Shown: positions 1 through 9,137, counted from the stretch's first letter. The stretch: 64,000 nucleotides of DNA from Streptomyces sp. H27-H1 (GCF_026627445.1 NZ_JAPNLJ010000014.1:124001-188000); one strand, 5' to 3'. Program-made: numbers and translations. The notes: generated from the sequence alone by a model not told the origin.

Positions 1-128
1 GAGACGCCCCGCCGTCCGGCGGTCGACGTTCTCGAAGTCCGGTAGGCATCGCGCCACCGCTACGCAGCGCCTCTCCTGGGCTATCGCTGTGGGGGCAAGT
101 CGGGGAATCCGGCTGTCCGTGGGGTCAG

Positions 129-440
129 TCAGTCGTCATCGGCTCCCGACCCATGACGGAGCCGACCTGACCAGCGGGGTTCGACGCGCTCCCATTCCCG
201 CTGCCAAGCGATGAGACTCTGCGTCTCCACCCGGTGGAGACGCAAGCGCACCGCTCCTGCCGCAGTCGGCGCGATGACGAAACCGGCCGAGGCTCCCGCC
301 TCCACCCCGGCGAACACCGATGCGGCCGCGGACCGCGGAGCCCTCGATACCCGCCCTCGTCGTCCACCCAGAGCGACACCCCCCTCCAGCGGGAAGCCGG
401 AGGGAGATGTCGCCGACGCCCGTGTGGTGCGCACCGGGCC
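129..440 (-). pseudogene. Rv1733c-like membrane protein, C-terminal relic
   Basis: The minus strand keeps the tail of an Rv1733c-family membrane protein. A 'SLWVDDEG' segment in one frame is followed, after a frameshift near 370, by an Ala/Gly-rich transmembrane stretch. A basic tail follows with 'AWQREWERVEPRWSGR', the usual family ending. The N-terminal transmembrane segment and most of the extracytoplasmic domain are missing. Rv1733c itself belongs to the mycobacterial DosR regulon, which suits the stress island that follows. The family call rests on recalled motif similarity. Confidence 0.5.
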
Positions 441-525
441 ATGAGGTCCCGGCGCGGGCCCTTCGTCCCGGGGTCCTGCCGCTCCTCCCCGGGGCGGCCG
501 ACCGGGTGTACGGCTCCCGGCCGAC

Positions 526-2919
526 CTACAAGTGGAACCAGCGCTCCTCACCGGCAGCCGCGGTCACGTGGCGTTCCCCAGGCAGAATCAGCCTGAGCGG
601 GCCCTGCGGGGACGCCGGGACGGTGACACCGAGCCGATCGGCCAGGAGTCGCAGACGGACCCCGCGATGACCGCGATAACACAGCGTGAACGAGAGATCG
701 GGCACCTCACGCAGGGGCACCGGATCGATGCGGAGGGCGTCCGGGCCCGCCTCCAGGCCGGTGATGCCGCGCTCGACCAGGTCGACGGTGCCGGCCATGG
801 CGCCGAGGTGGATGCCCTCGGCGGTGGTGCCGCCCTGGACGTCGTTCACGTCGCTGCGCAGGGCTTCCTCGTAGTAGCGCCAGGCTTCGGGCCCCTGCCC
901 CCGGGCGAGGATCCAGCCGTGCACCAGACTGCTGAGGGTCGATCCGTGGCTGGTGCGCCGCAGGTAGTAGGCGACCGTCGCGTTCCAGGTGTCGTCATCG
1001 AGTCGGTGGCCGAGCCGGGCGAACAGCGTGCGGAGGTCGGACGGACGGAACAGGTACCCGAGCATGAGGGTGTCCGCCTGCTTCGATGCCTGGTAGCGGT
1101 TGACCGTGTCCCCTTCGGCCTCCAGAATGCGGTCGAGCCTGCGGATGTCGGAGTAGCGGGCCCGATAGGCGTCCCAGTCCAGCTCGGCCAGGTTTCCGTA
1201 GCCTTCGAACTGGCTGATGACTCCTTGGTGGAAGGGCACGTGCAGTCGTCGGGAGACGTCGTCCCAGCGCTCCAGCTCTGTCGCGTCGAGGCTGAGTTGG
1301 CTCGACAGCTCACTGCGGCGAGCTTCCGGCAGCTCCTCGAGCAGGTCGAGTCCGCGGGCCAGGACCCAGGCCGCGGTCACGTTGGTGTACGCGTTGTCGT
1401 CGATCCCCGGCGAGGAGGCGTCGTCCGGGTAGGCGTCGTGGTACTCGTCGGGCCCCAGAACCCCGCGGATGCGGTAGCGCTGGAGACCGGGGTCGTAGGT
1501 GGCCGCTCCGGCCCAGTAGCGTGCGATCTCCAGGAGCAGTTCCGCGCCGGGTCCGTGGGTGAAACCCCGGTCGCCGGTTGCCTGGCCATAGCGCAGGACG
1601 TTGACGGCTATGGCGGATCCGACGTGGCGCTGAAGGTGCGAATGGTCGGCGAGCCAGCGGCCGGACCGGGGGTTGAGGTGCAGCGACTGGGTCTCCTCAT
1701 GACCCGAACCGGCGCTCTGCCAGGGGAACAACGCCCCGCGGCTGCCCGCCGCGCGGGCAGCGGCCCGCGCGGCGGGCAGCCGGCGGTGGCGGTACATGAG
1801 CAGGGCGCGTGCCACCTCGGGGAAGTGGAGGGACATGTACGGCAGGACGAACAGCTCGTCCCAGAAGACGTGACCGCGGTACGCCTCTCCGTGCAGGCCG
1901 CGCGCCGGTACTCCCGCATCCAGTTCCGCGGTGTGCGGTGACAAGGTCTGCAGGACGTGGAACAGGTGCAGTCGCAGAATACGTCCCGCTTCGCCCGGCA
2001 CTTCCAACTCGGCTTGCTCCCATAGGCGTTGCCAGGCAGCCTGATGGGAGGCGAGGAGCACGGCGAACGCGGGGGGCCGAGTCACGTGGGCGATCGCGCA
2101 CTGGAGCGGATCTCTCGTCGGCCTGTCGTACGAGGTGTACAGCGCCGCGGTCTTGACGACCTTGACCGGGCGCCTCCGGGAGATGGGAAGGGTGAACCGC
2201 TGGGTGGTGTCGGTGTCCGTGCAGCTGATGGTGGCGGGAGCGAGGGGCCGTGTCAGCGTTCGGGCAGCGAGGGCCACGCCGATACCGGACGTGCTGGTCC
2301 GGCAGGAGATCCAGGCAGTGCCGTCGCGCTCGACACCTGCCCGGTGTGCGGTGAGGTGGTGTCCGTCGAGATCCCGGTAGCGTGCCACCCCCGCGTTGGC
2401 CACGTTCCCGTCGAGGCGGGACTCGACCTCGATCGCACCGCGCCAGCCATACGCGTGGAACACCGTTCGCTGAGCTGCCAGGTAGGGGTCGCCCATGTGC
2501 ACGAGCCGGGTGTGGGCGACGCCGAGGCGGCGTCGGTGGCCGTCCTGGAAGAGCATGCGCCGGGTGAGCGTCCCGGTCCGCAGGTCGAGCGTGACCCGGT
2601 AGTGGCGCAGGCCCGGATCGTCCGGGGTGAGCCACTCCCCGGGTTCATCACCCTCGGGAAGGCAGCGGTAGCGCAGGGGGATCCAGTTGGGCAGGTTGAC
2701 CATGTCCTCGTTCTCGACCTGGTGACCCGAGACCTCCGAGGTGAGCCGGTCGTAGCAGCCGGCGGCGTACGTGCCGGGATAGTGGACCGGACCCGCATCG
2801 GTCTCGGGGGCGGCGCCCCGGGTGGCGAACCGGCCGTTGCCGAGTGTGCACAGGGCTTCGACGAGCCGCTCCCGCTCGGGGTCGTATCGGTCGTACTGCC
2901 AGGTCCAGGTGGTGGTCAC
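526..2919 (-). CDS. GH65 family disaccharide phosphorylase/hydrolase
   Basis: A 797-residue protein of the usual GH65 length (maltose, trehalose or kojibiose phosphorylases). It opens with the N-terminal beta-sandwich. The (alpha/alpha)6 barrel carries 'GVLGPDEYHDAYPDD', where Glu492 sits at the catalytic-acid position, and 'RYQASKQADTLMLGYLF' lies near the phosphate-binding side. The GTG start at 2919 overlaps the stop of the upstream HAD gene (GTGA), indicating translational coupling; longer in-frame upstream sequence is just shadow of that gene. With a beta-phosphoglucomutase partner, phosphorolysis of an alpha-glucoside to beta-glucose-1-phosphate is likely. The substrate cannot be read from sequence. 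It is the last gene of a four-gene operon. Confidence 0.9.
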   Translation of the reverse strand: MTTTWTWQYDRYDPERERLVEALCTLGNGRFATRGAAPETDAGPVHYPGTYAAGCYDRLTSEVSGHQVENEDMVNLPNWIPLRYRCLPEGDEPGEWLTPDDPGLRHYRVTLDLRTGTLTRRMLFQDGHRRRLGVAHTRLVHMGDPYLAAQRTVFHAYGWRGAIEVESRLDGNVANAGVARYRDLDGHHLTAHRAGVERDGTAWISCRTSTSGIGVALAARTLTRPLAPATISCTDTDTTQRFTLPISRRRPVKVVKTAALYTSYDRPTRDPLQCAIAHVTRPPAFAVLLASHQAAWQRLWEQAELEVPGEAGRILRLHLFHVLQTLSPHTAELDAGVPARGLHGEAYRGHVFWDELFVLPYMSLHFPEVARALLMYRHRRLPAARAAARAAGSRGALFPWQSAGSGHEETQSLHLNPRSGRWLADHSHLQRHVGSAIAVNVLRYGQATGDRGFTHGPGAELLLEIARYWAGAATYDPGLQRYRIRGVLGPDEYHDAYPDDASSPGIDDNAYTNVTAAWVLARGLDLLEELPEARRSELSSQLSLDATELERWDDVSRRLHVPFHQGVISQFEGYGNLAELDWDAYRARYSDIRRLDRILEAEGDTVNRYQASKQADTLMLGYLFRPSDLRTLFARLGHRLDDDTWNATVAYYLRRTSHGSTLSSLVHGWILARGQGPEAWRYYEEALRSDVNDVQGGTTAEGIHLGAMAGTVDLVERGITGLEAGPDALRIDPVPLREVPDLSFTLCYRGHRGVRLRLLADRLGVTVPASPQGPLRLILPGERHVTAAAGEERWFHL

Positions 2920-3674
2920 GGCCTCGCCCCGCAGACTTGCCCGGCCACCTCGAGCAGGTCCGCGGCCACCGCGTCGGCTCCTCGCGCCACCAGTGCCTTG
3001 GCCGCGTCCGGGTTGCCCGAACGCTCGATGCCGACGACGAGACGGAAGCCTCCTCGACGGCCGGCCTCCACTCCCGCCAGGGCGTCCTCGACAACGGCGG
3101 CGTCCTGCGGGTCCACTCCGAGCCGCGCCGCGGCTTCGAGGAAGAGCGCCGGGTCGGGCTTGCCCGCCAGGCCCAGGCGGGCCGCGTCGGTGCCGTCCAC
3201 GACCGCGTCGAAGAGGCTCAGCAGTCCGGCGGCCTCGAGCAGCGGCCTGGCGTGCCGCGATGCCGACGCGGCGGCGCACCGTACGCCCTGGGCCCGCAGC
3301 GCGCGCAGTGCGGGAGCGGTGTCCACGAAGGCCTCTACGGCACCGCCGTCCAGTAGCCGGCTGAAAGCCTGCTCCTTGCGCGCGGCGACGGCCCACACCG
3401 TGCCGCAGCCCGGTGCGTCACCGGGATCACCGGGCGGCAGGTCGATCGCGCGGGCTCGGAGCCAGGTGAAGGCGCCGTCGTAGCGGGGCTTTCCGTCGAC
3501 CAGCTCCCGGTACTCGCCGTCCGCGTCGAAGGGCCGTTGCCGAATGCCCTCCCCGGACGCTGCCCAGGAGTCAAGGCAACTGTCGAAGGCGCTCTTCCAG
3601 GCGGTCGCGTGCAGGGAAGCCGAGTCGAGCAGCACTCCGTCGGTGTCGAACACGACCGCGCCCGGTCCCGTCAT
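2916..3674 (-). CDS. HAD hydrolase, beta-phosphoglucomutase-like
   Basis: A 252-residue HAD-superfamily protein. Motif I is 'VFDTDGVLLDS' (nucleophile Asp10, acid/base Asp12), a helical cap follows, and motif III/IV is 'GKPDPALFLEAA...VVEDALAGVEAGRRGG'. This layout is typical of beta-phosphoglucomutases, which convert beta-glucose-1-phosphate to glucose-6-phosphate. It lies directly before a GH65 enzyme, whose phosphorolysis product it would use, a pairing common in bacteria. Its ATG overlaps the upstream gene by 4 bp and its stop overlaps the GH65 start. A generic sugar-phosphate phosphatase cannot be excluded. Confidence 0.85.
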   Translation of the reverse strand: MTGPGAVVFDTDGVLLDSASLHATAWKSAFDSCLDSWAASGEGIRQRPFDADGEYRELVDGKPRYDGAFTWLRARAIDLPPGDPGDAPGCGTVWAVAARKEQAFSRLLDGGAVEAFVDTAPALRALRAQGVRCAAASASRHARPLLEAAGLLSLFDAVVDGTDAARLGLAGKPDPALFLEAAARLGVDPQDAAVVEDALAGVEAGRRGGFRLVVGIERSGNPDAAKALVARGADAVAADLLEVAGQVCGARP

Positions 3675-4351
3675 CGGTTCACCACGCGGCGGCCCGTGAC
3701 GCGCGTCGGGGTGACCTTCATCCAGTGTGTGCGCTCACCGCCCGCCCAGGGTTCGGAGCGGGCCAGTGCGTCGAAGCGTTGGAGCTCGTGCGTGTTCGTG
3801 ACCGCGGCCAGCTCACCGACCGCCAGCACGCTCCAGCCCCGCCGGGTCACCTCGTCGATGCGGTCCACCTCGAAGGCGGCCTCCGCACCGGCGGCACGGG
3901 CGAGCACGGCGTCATCGGAGGTCCGGAAGGCAACGGTCTCCTCGTCCACGGTGTAGTTGACGGGGACGATGGCCGGCCCGTTCGGGGTGAACACGGCGAT
4001 CCTGCCGATGCCGTGGGTGGACAGCAGCTGTCGGCACTCCTCCTCGGGCAGCGGGATGAGCTCGGCGTCCAGCGCGGCGGTGGCACGGCCGGGCGGATAC
4101 TCGGTTCTCACGCCGGTCAGCTCGGCGACGGTGGTCCCCAAGGCATCGGCGAGACGTACGAGGGAGGCGAGCGCGGGAGCCGCGGCGTGCTCTTCGACGT
4201 AATCGATGTACGTCGCGTCCGCTCCGCAGCGCCGGCCGAGTTCCTCCCTGGTGAACCCCAGGTCTTGGCGACGCGCTGCCACACGGCGCCCCAAGTCGGT
4301 GCGACCGGGCCGCGCTGTCGTGACGGCGGGTCCCGTTCCGGTCTGGTTCAT
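3671..4351 (-). CDS. HTH-PPOX fusion regulator/flavin-binding protein
   Basis: 226 residues in two parts. Residues 20-75 form an XRE-type helix-turn-helix ('RRQDLGFTREELGRRCGAD...YVEEHAAAP'). Residues 90-220 form a split-barrel pyridoxamine-5'-phosphate-oxidase-like domain ('LLSTHGIGRIAVFTPNGPAIVPVNY', 'AFEVDRIDEVTRRGWSVLAVGEL'). The fusion is common in streptomycete stress islands. A flavin- or F420-responsive regulator is plausible, but binding of cofactor or DNA is inference. The gene lies 5 bp after the alcohol dehydrogenase and overlaps the HAD gene by 4 bp, so it belongs to the same transcript. Confidence 0.82.
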   Translation of the reverse strand: MNQTGTGPAVTTARPGRTDLGRRVAARRQDLGFTREELGRRCGADATYIDYVEEHAAAPALASLVRLADALGTTVAELTGVRTEYPPGRATAALDAELIPLPEEECRQLLSTHGIGRIAVFTPNGPAIVPVNYTVDEETVAFRTSDDAVLARAAGAEAAFEVDRIDEVTRRGWSVLAVGELAAVTNTHELQRFDALARSEPWAGGERTHWMKVTPTRVTGRRVVNR

Positions 4352-4356
4352 GCCGC

Positions 4357-5445
4357 TCAGCCCTTTCCGGTCTGCGGCTCGGCCGCGACGGTGACCGCGT
4401 CATGCCGCGGGCCGCCCAGCGCCACCTTGAGGGCGCCCGTGTCGCTGGCGCGCGAGAATACCTCGTAGGCCTCCTCCATCTGTCCGAGCTCGAAGCGGTG
4501 GGTGATCAGCGACGAGGCAGGCAGTCGGCCCGCCGCCATCATCCGCAGCAGCATGGGGGTGGAGGAGGTGTCCACGAGCCCCGTGGTGATGGTGACGTCC
4601 TTGATCCACAGGTCCTCGAGGTGCAGGATCGCGGGCTTGCCGTGGACACCGATGTTGGCGACGCGGCCGCCCGGGCGGACCATGCGGGTACACATCTCGA
4701 AGGTCTCGGGCACGCCGACTGCCTCGATGACCACGTCGGCCCCGAGTCCCTCGGTCAGGTCCTGGACGAGCTGCTCCGGCTCCTCGTCCGCCCTGGCCGT
4801 CGCTTCGGCGCCCAACGCCCGGGCGGCTGCCAATCGCGAGGCGGCGAGGTCCACGGCGATGATGCGTGCCGGGGAGTAGAGCTTGGCCGTGGCGATCGCC
4901 GCGAGGCCGATCGGGCCGGCGCCGACCACGGCCACGGTGTCGCCGGGACGGACATTGCCGTTCATGACTCCCACCTCGTAGGAGGTCGGGAAGATGTCCG
5001 CAAGGAGCAGCGCGTCGTAGCTGTCCACGGAGCTCGGCAGCAGGTGCACGGACAGGTCCGCGAAGGGCACCCGTACGTACTCGGCCTGGGTGCCGTCGAT
5101 GGTGTGCCCGAGCACCCAGCCGCCTCCGCCGCGGCACTGGCCGTAGCGGGCCTCGCGGCAGAAGCGGCACCGGCCGCACGAGGAGATGCAGGAGATCAGC
5201 ACGCGGTCCCCGGGGCGTACCGAACGGACGTCGCCGCCGACATCGACGACGGTGCCGACGGCTTCGTGGCCGAGGACGCGGCCGGGGGTCACTTCGGGCA
5301 CGTCGCCCTTGACGATGTGCAGGTCGGTGCCGCAGATGGTGACGGCGTCGACACGGATGATCGCGTCGGCCGCGTCCTTGATGCTCGGATCCGGGACTTC
5401 CTGCCACACGGTCTGTCCCGGTCCCTGGAAGACGAGTGCCTTCAT
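4357..5445 (-). CDS. Zinc-dependent alcohol dehydrogenase (MDR family)
   Basis: A 362-residue medium-chain dehydrogenase. The catalytic zinc site is visible as 'TICGTDLH' (Cys38) and 'GHE' (His60, Glu61). Four structural-zinc cysteines lie in 'CGRCRFCREARYGQC' (90, 93, 96, 104), followed by a Rossmann motif 'VVGAGPIGLAAI'. The ATG at 5445 was chosen because AGGAAGGAGGG precedes it; the upstream in-frame ATG has no such site. It leads the operon with HTH-PPOX, HAD and GH65 genes. Homologues occur in the Streptomyces OsdR-linked gene cluster. The likely role is aldehyde/alcohol redox balance under oxygen limitation, with substrate unknown. Confidence 0.9.
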   Translation of the reverse strand: MKALVFQGPGQTVWQEVPDPSIKDAADAIIRVDAVTICGTDLHIVKGDVPEVTPGRVLGHEAVGTVVDVGGDVRSVRPGDRVLISCISSCGRCRFCREARYGQCRGGGGWVLGHTIDGTQAEYVRVPFADLSVHLLPSSVDSYDALLLADIFPTSYEVGVMNGNVRPGDTVAVVGAGPIGLAAIATAKLYSPARIIAVDLAASRLAAARALGAEATARADEEPEQLVQDLTEGLGADVVIEAVGVPETFEMCTRMVRPGGRVANIGVHGKPAILHLEDLWIKDVTITTGLVDTSSTPMLLRMMAAGRLPASSLITHRFELGQMEEAYEVFSRASDTGALKVALGGPRHDAVTVAAEPQTGKG

Positions 5446-5618
5446 GACGTCGCCCTCCTTCCTGCTCGGTGGTCCAGTGGTCGTCATGGCAAGGCTCGCC
5501 CGCGACAACCGCTCCGCACATGGGCCGGTCGGTCCCTCAACAGGGCCTGTCGGGCCGGCGCGGCCAGGGCACTGCCGGTGTCATGGTGGAATCCGCCTCC
5601 CCATCTCGAAGGAGGGTC

Positions 5619-6636
5619 ATGTCAGAGACAGCGTTACGCCCGGCCGCTCCCAGGCCCGCACTGCTGCGGTTCCTGGGCGGTGTCCGAGCAGTCACCGCCA
5701 GCAGGTTCCTGGTCGAGAGCGATGATGCCCGGATCCTGGTCGACTGCGGCCTCTTCCAGGGTTTCGCGGACCTACGACGACGCAACTGGGAGAAGCTGGG
5801 ATGCGACGCCGCCGACCTCGACGCCGTGGTCGTCACCATGCCCACCTGGACCTCTGCGGCGCCCCGGCCACCGGCTCCGACGTGCTGCTGACGGAGTCCA
5901 CGTACGGACGGCGCCACTGATCACCAGACGGCCAAGCGGGAGTTCGTCTCCGTGATCCCCCGTGCCCTCTCCCGGCGTGGAACCGTCGTGATCCCGGCCT
6001 TCGCGATCGACCGCACCGAGGTCGTCCTGCTCGAGCTCGCCGCCCTGCGCCACGGAGCGTGCCCGTCTCCGTCGACAGCCCCATGGCGATGGCCGCGCTC
6101 GACGTCTACCGCGCGCCCTGGGCTCCCACTCCCCCGAGCCGCGGCCCGAGGTCCTCGTCCAGGGCGAGGCCGCGATCAGTTCCGAGCCGTTCCTGGCCGC
6201 CCGCTCCGTCCAGGAATCCATCGACATCAACAGCGCCGGCGGCCCGGCGGTCATCATCTCCTCCGCCGGGATGGCCACGGGCGGGCGCGTCCTGCACCAT
6301 CTGAGCCGGGTGCTGCCCGACCCGCGCAGCGCCATGGTCATCGTAGGCTCGCCGCAGCAGGTACCCGGGCCCGCGAACTCGTGGACGGCGCCCGCACCCC
6401 CAAGATGTTCGGCGAGTACGTCCCTGTACGCGCCGAGATCGCCGACGGCCCCACTCCTCTGCCCATGCCGACGCCGGCCAGATCATCGACTGGCTACGTG
6501 GCGCCCCGGCCCCGTACACCACCTATCTCGTTCACGGCGCGGAGAGCGCCGCCGGAGCCTCCGCGACCGGATCGACCCCGCGTTGGGGTGGACGGCCGTC
6601 GTACCCAAGTCCGGAGAAGCCGTCCTGGTCCGCTGA
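5619..6636 (+). pseudogene. beta-CASP metallo-beta-lactamase-fold hydrolase, multiply broken
   Basis: Starts well (GAAGGAGGGTC before ATG 5619) and reads '[29 protein letters not shown]', the N-terminus of RNase J/CPSF-type MBL proteins. Near 5838 a frameshift breaks the zinc motif: HAHLDLCGA is visible in another frame. A large deletion joins it to '[13 protein letters not shown]'. Beta-CASP remnants follow in changing frames ('VVIPAFAIDRTEVVLLEL', 'PVSVDSPMA', 'ATGGRVLHHLSRVLPDPRSAMVIVG'), ending 'GWTAVVPKSGEAVLVR' at 6636. At least four frame changes plus loss of the metal-binding core make it non-functional. Intact homologues usually occur in streptomycete stress islands. Confidence 0.82.
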
Positions 6637-6920
6637 CCCGGTCCGGAGAGCCCCCGCTACGCACCGTGCGGCCCATCCGATCCTGGTGACGGCGAGATCA
6701 GGGTGAGCGCAAAAGAATTGGCGGCACGCCCTGAGCACCAGGCACACCGTCCTGGCGCAGCCGGCGCTGGAAGCCCGCCAGGCCCTGGTCGGCCGGTCCG
6801 TCTCCATAGCCGGGGCCGCCGTCGCAGACCGGCTCGGCCCGGCCCGCAATCGGCTCCATGTTCTGGTCGCCCCCTACGGCAGCGGCCGGCCGCTTGCCTG
6901 CACCCGCTGAGGAGCGTGCC
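6637..6920. other. Spacer between two relics, no gene recognised
   Basis: The plus strand reads '...RLGPARNRLHVLVAPYGSGRPLACTR' up to a stop at about 6910, possibly the tail of another lost gene. I cannot name it. GGAG at 6911-6914 serves the CBS fragment that starts at 6921. Confidence 0.3.
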
Positions 6921-7040
6921 ATGACCCCCACCCCGTACACCGTTCACGACGTGATGACGAAGCCCGTCGTCACGGTCACTCCCTCCACCGACTTCAAGGA
7001 GATCGTCGCCGCCATGGAGCGGTGGAGGGTCAGCGCGTCG
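6921..7040 (+). pseudogene. CBS-domain protein, N-terminal fragment
   Basis: Begins with a good start context (GAGGAGCGTGCC before ATG) and reads 'YTVHDVMTKPVVTVTP', then 'FKEIVAAMERWRVSA', the start of a CBS domain in stress proteins that usually carry a second CBS and a BON domain. Homology stops at about residue 40. The rest of the reading frame is unrelated sequence running antisense into the DoxX-like gene. The full version of this architecture survives at 18354-18983. Confidence 0.75.
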
Positions 7041-7128
7041 GTCCGGCTGCGGGGTCCGTTCCCGTCTGGTTCACGCATGCGTCGATCCGGGGCCGGCCTG
7101 GTCGCGGCGGCCCCGGATCGCGCTTCCG

Positions 7129-7749
7129 CTACAGGAGCCACCGGTTGCGGCGGACGAGGGGCAGCCTCCGCCAGGCGGTGCCCAGCCCCCAGACGCGACC
7201 GGCACCGATCACCGCCAGCATCACCAGGACGGCCGCGTACAGGACGTGATAGTCCACCAGCGGATTCGTCGACATGCTGAGGGTGCCATCCGAGAGGTGC
7301 CGGGCCGGTGGCCACTCCGCGGCCCACATGAGCGCCATCATCGCGGTGCCCGCGCCAGCCGCGGCCCGCAGGGCGACGCCACTGGCCAAAGCGATGCCGA
7401 TGCCGAGCAGCCCCAGCATGAAAGCCCAGTCGGCCCAGGCCGCCCCGGCCCAGGCGTGGAAGGTGTTCTCCAGCGGTCCCGCGGAGACATGGCTCAAGAA
7501 GCCCTTGGTGGGAGAACCGCCGTCGATCCACCCCTTGCCCGTCGGAGTCGCGTACCCCCAGCCGAACGCCTTGTCACCGAAAGCCCAGAGGAACGTGAAC
7601 GAGGTCAGCAGGCGGGTCGTCGCCGCGATGCGCGCGACGGCCAGGGGCGCGGCGAGCTCAGCCGTGTGGCCCGATGATGTGGTGGCCGAGGTGGCCTTCC
7701 GCCACCCTGCGAAGGACATCCCGGGGTGGCGGTGCTGATGGAGAGCCAT
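7129..7749 (-). CDS. DoxX-like integral membrane protein
   Basis: 206 residues with about four hydrophobic segments ('LTSFTFLWAFGDKAFGWGYA', 'WADWAFMLGLLGIGIALASG', 'AGAGTAMMALMWAAEW', 'YHVLYAAVLVMLAVIGAG'). These resemble DoxX/quinol-oxidase-subunit-like membrane proteins found beside stress genes in Streptomyces. The ATG at 7749 is preceded by GAGGGAAGG about 10 bases away. The gene is divergent from the HPF-like gene at 8034, and the 284 bp between them holds a possible regulator half-site (7849-7863). The transported or reduced substrate is unknown. Confidence 0.78.
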   Translation of the reverse strand: MALHQHRHPGMSFAGWRKATSATTSSGHTAELAAPLAVARIAATTRLLTSFTFLWAFGDKAFGWGYATPTGKGWIDGGSPTKGFLSHVSAGPLENTFHAWAGAAWADWAFMLGLLGIGIALASGVALRAAAGAGTAMMALMWAAEWPPARHLSDGTLSMSTNPLVDYHVLYAAVLVMLAVIGAGRVWGLGTAWRRLPLVRRNRWLL

Positions 7750-7848
7750 GACGTTGAAGCCTTCCCTCACGGCAGGCCGTGTGCCTGCCCATCGCCAATG
7801 TCCCCGCTCGGAGGACGGCGCGCCCTGGGGGCGAACGGCCCGGACCGC

Positions 7849-7863
7849 GCAGCCAAAGGTCCC
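7849..7863. promoter_or_regulatory. Weak DevR/OsdR-like half site
   Basis: GCAGCC AAA GGTCCC has a perfect right arm of the GGGACC-N3-GGTCCC core seen at 18172-18186 but a poor left arm. It sits between the divergent DoxX-like and HPF-like genes. The assignment is inference. Confidence 0.3.
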
Positions 7864-8033
7864 TCGAAGCACCGTGGTTGAACGCCGCGCCGGACCGAGG
7901 AAGCCCTGGGAGCCGGCTGTCAGGTCCCGTCGGCTCCGCGCCCAGGTACGGACGGCCCCCAAGCCGGCCCGGTCGGCACTGTCCGGAGGAGGCCGGCCGA
8001 CGCGAGGCTGATGTCGACGGAGGAGGAATTCAC

Positions 8034-8777
8034 ATGAGCCATCTGAAGTCCCGTCCAGCCATTGACGTCTTGGTGAACAAGCGAGGGCCGGTGCCTGACG
8101 GCGCGTCCGAGTACGCCCGAGCGAAGATGCTGGCGGCGATCGCACACGTGGGACCGCCGGTCCTCGCCGTTCGGGCCAAGCTCACGCAGGCGGCGAACCC
8201 CTCGGCGAGCCGTCCCTCCATCGCCCAGGCCGTGGTGAACGTGAACGGGCACCCCGTGCGTGCCCACTGCGCCGCGGACACCATGTTCGAGGCGGTCGAT
8301 CTCCTGCAGGAGCGACTGGCCGCACGCCTTGCCGGCACCCGCCAGCACGGAGGACGGGAACACCGCCCCGGCCGCCACCAGCCGCCGCTCGGCGAACCCC
8401 GCGTCGTGCGCCAGAAGGCATTCAGCCTGGGACGACAGACTCCCGAAGACGCCGTCATCGACATGGAGTCCAGGCACTACGGCTTCTGGCTGTTCACCGA
8501 CAGCACCTCGGGAGCCGACTGCGTCGTCTATCGCCAGGGGCTGACAGGCGGGTGCCGCGTCGCCCCGGTCGGCGGGGGGAACCAGCAGTACGAAGCCGGG
8601 CCCCTGTTGAGCGTGAGTTCGACCGCCACCCCCGAGTGCGGTGTCGACTCCGCCGTCGAGCGCATCCGTGTCACAGGGCTCGCCTTCGTCTTCTTCGTCG
8701 ACTCCGCCACGGGTCGAGGATGCGTCCTCTACCAGAGGGACGACGGCCATTACGGGCTGATCTCTCCCGCCCGGTAG
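8034..8777 (+). CDS. S30AE/HPF-like ribosome hibernation factor paralogue
   Basis: 247 residues. Residues 1-105 form a sigma-54-modulation/S30AE-like domain ('HVGPPVLAVRAKLTQAANPS', 'VVNVNGHPVRAHCAADTMFEAVDLLQERL'). Residues 125-247 hold two copies of the C-terminal HPF domain, seen as 'DMESRHYGFWLFTDSTSGADCVVYRQG' in parts and as 'FVFFVDSATGRGCVLYQRDDGHYGLI'. GGAGGAGGAATTCAC precedes the ATG. This divergent two-tail form is typical of streptomycete stress islands; the housekeeping HPF is shorter and more basic. It likely binds 70S ribosomes during dormancy, as long-form HPF does; that role is inferred. Confidence 0.85.
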   Translation: MSHLKSRPAIDVLVNKRGPVPDGASEYARAKMLAAIAHVGPPVLAVRAKLTQAANPSASRPSIAQAVVNVNGHPVRAHCAADTMFEAVDLLQERLAARLAGTRQHGGREHRPGRHQPPLGEPRVVRQKAFSLGRQTPEDAVIDMESRHYGFWLFTDSTSGADCVVYRQGLTGGCRVAPVGGGNQQYEAGPLLSVSSTATPECGVDSAVERIRVTGLAFVFFVDSATGRGCVLYQRDDGHYGLISPAR

Positions 8778-8833
8778 AAGCCCCGCACATCCGCGGCTGC
8801 CCCCGAAGGCGACTCGGCGGGGATCGCGTCAAA

Positions 8834-8848
8834 GGGACCAACTGCCCG
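8834..8848. promoter_or_regulatory. Weak DevR/OsdR-like half site
   Basis: GGGACC AAC TGCCCG carries a perfect left arm of the GGGACC-N3-GGTCCC core. It lies about 420 bp upstream of the universal stress protein gene. Poor right arm; inference only. Confidence 0.25.
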
Positions 8849-9027
8849 GGTCCGGTGATGGTACCCGTCGCGGTGGCCTCCGCGACGGCGCGAACCCTGA
8901 CCGCCGCAACCGGGACTCCAGGCTCGGACCCCACACCGGAACGGTTGCCCGCGCAGTCCTGCATCGCTGCCGGGCGCCGGTGGCCGTCATACCTCACTAC
9001 TGACCAACAACGGTACGCCCGAGCAAC

Positions 9028-9061
9028 GTTGCCCGCGTCCCCCTTTGGGGACGTGGGCAAC
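9028..9061. terminator. Long hairpin downstream of the HPF-like gene
   Basis: GTTGCCCGCGTCCCC and GGGGACGTGGGCAAC form a 15-bp stem with one G-T pair around a four-base CTTT loop. It lies 250 bp after the HPF-like stop and 204 bp before the next start, so it probably ends transcription. No T-run follows, as is usual in Streptomyces. Confidence 0.6.
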
Positions 9062-9137
9062 TTCGTGTGAGGAGCGCTCAGCGACGACCGTGACCACCTA
9101 CAAGCCTCGTGAAGCCACCGTCCGGCCGGGCGACAGA

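Noticed and set aside
526-3396. 956-residue GH65 protein with N-terminal extension
   Set aside because: The extra residues are an out-of-frame reading of the HAD gene; GTG 2919 with the 4-bp overlap is the natural start.
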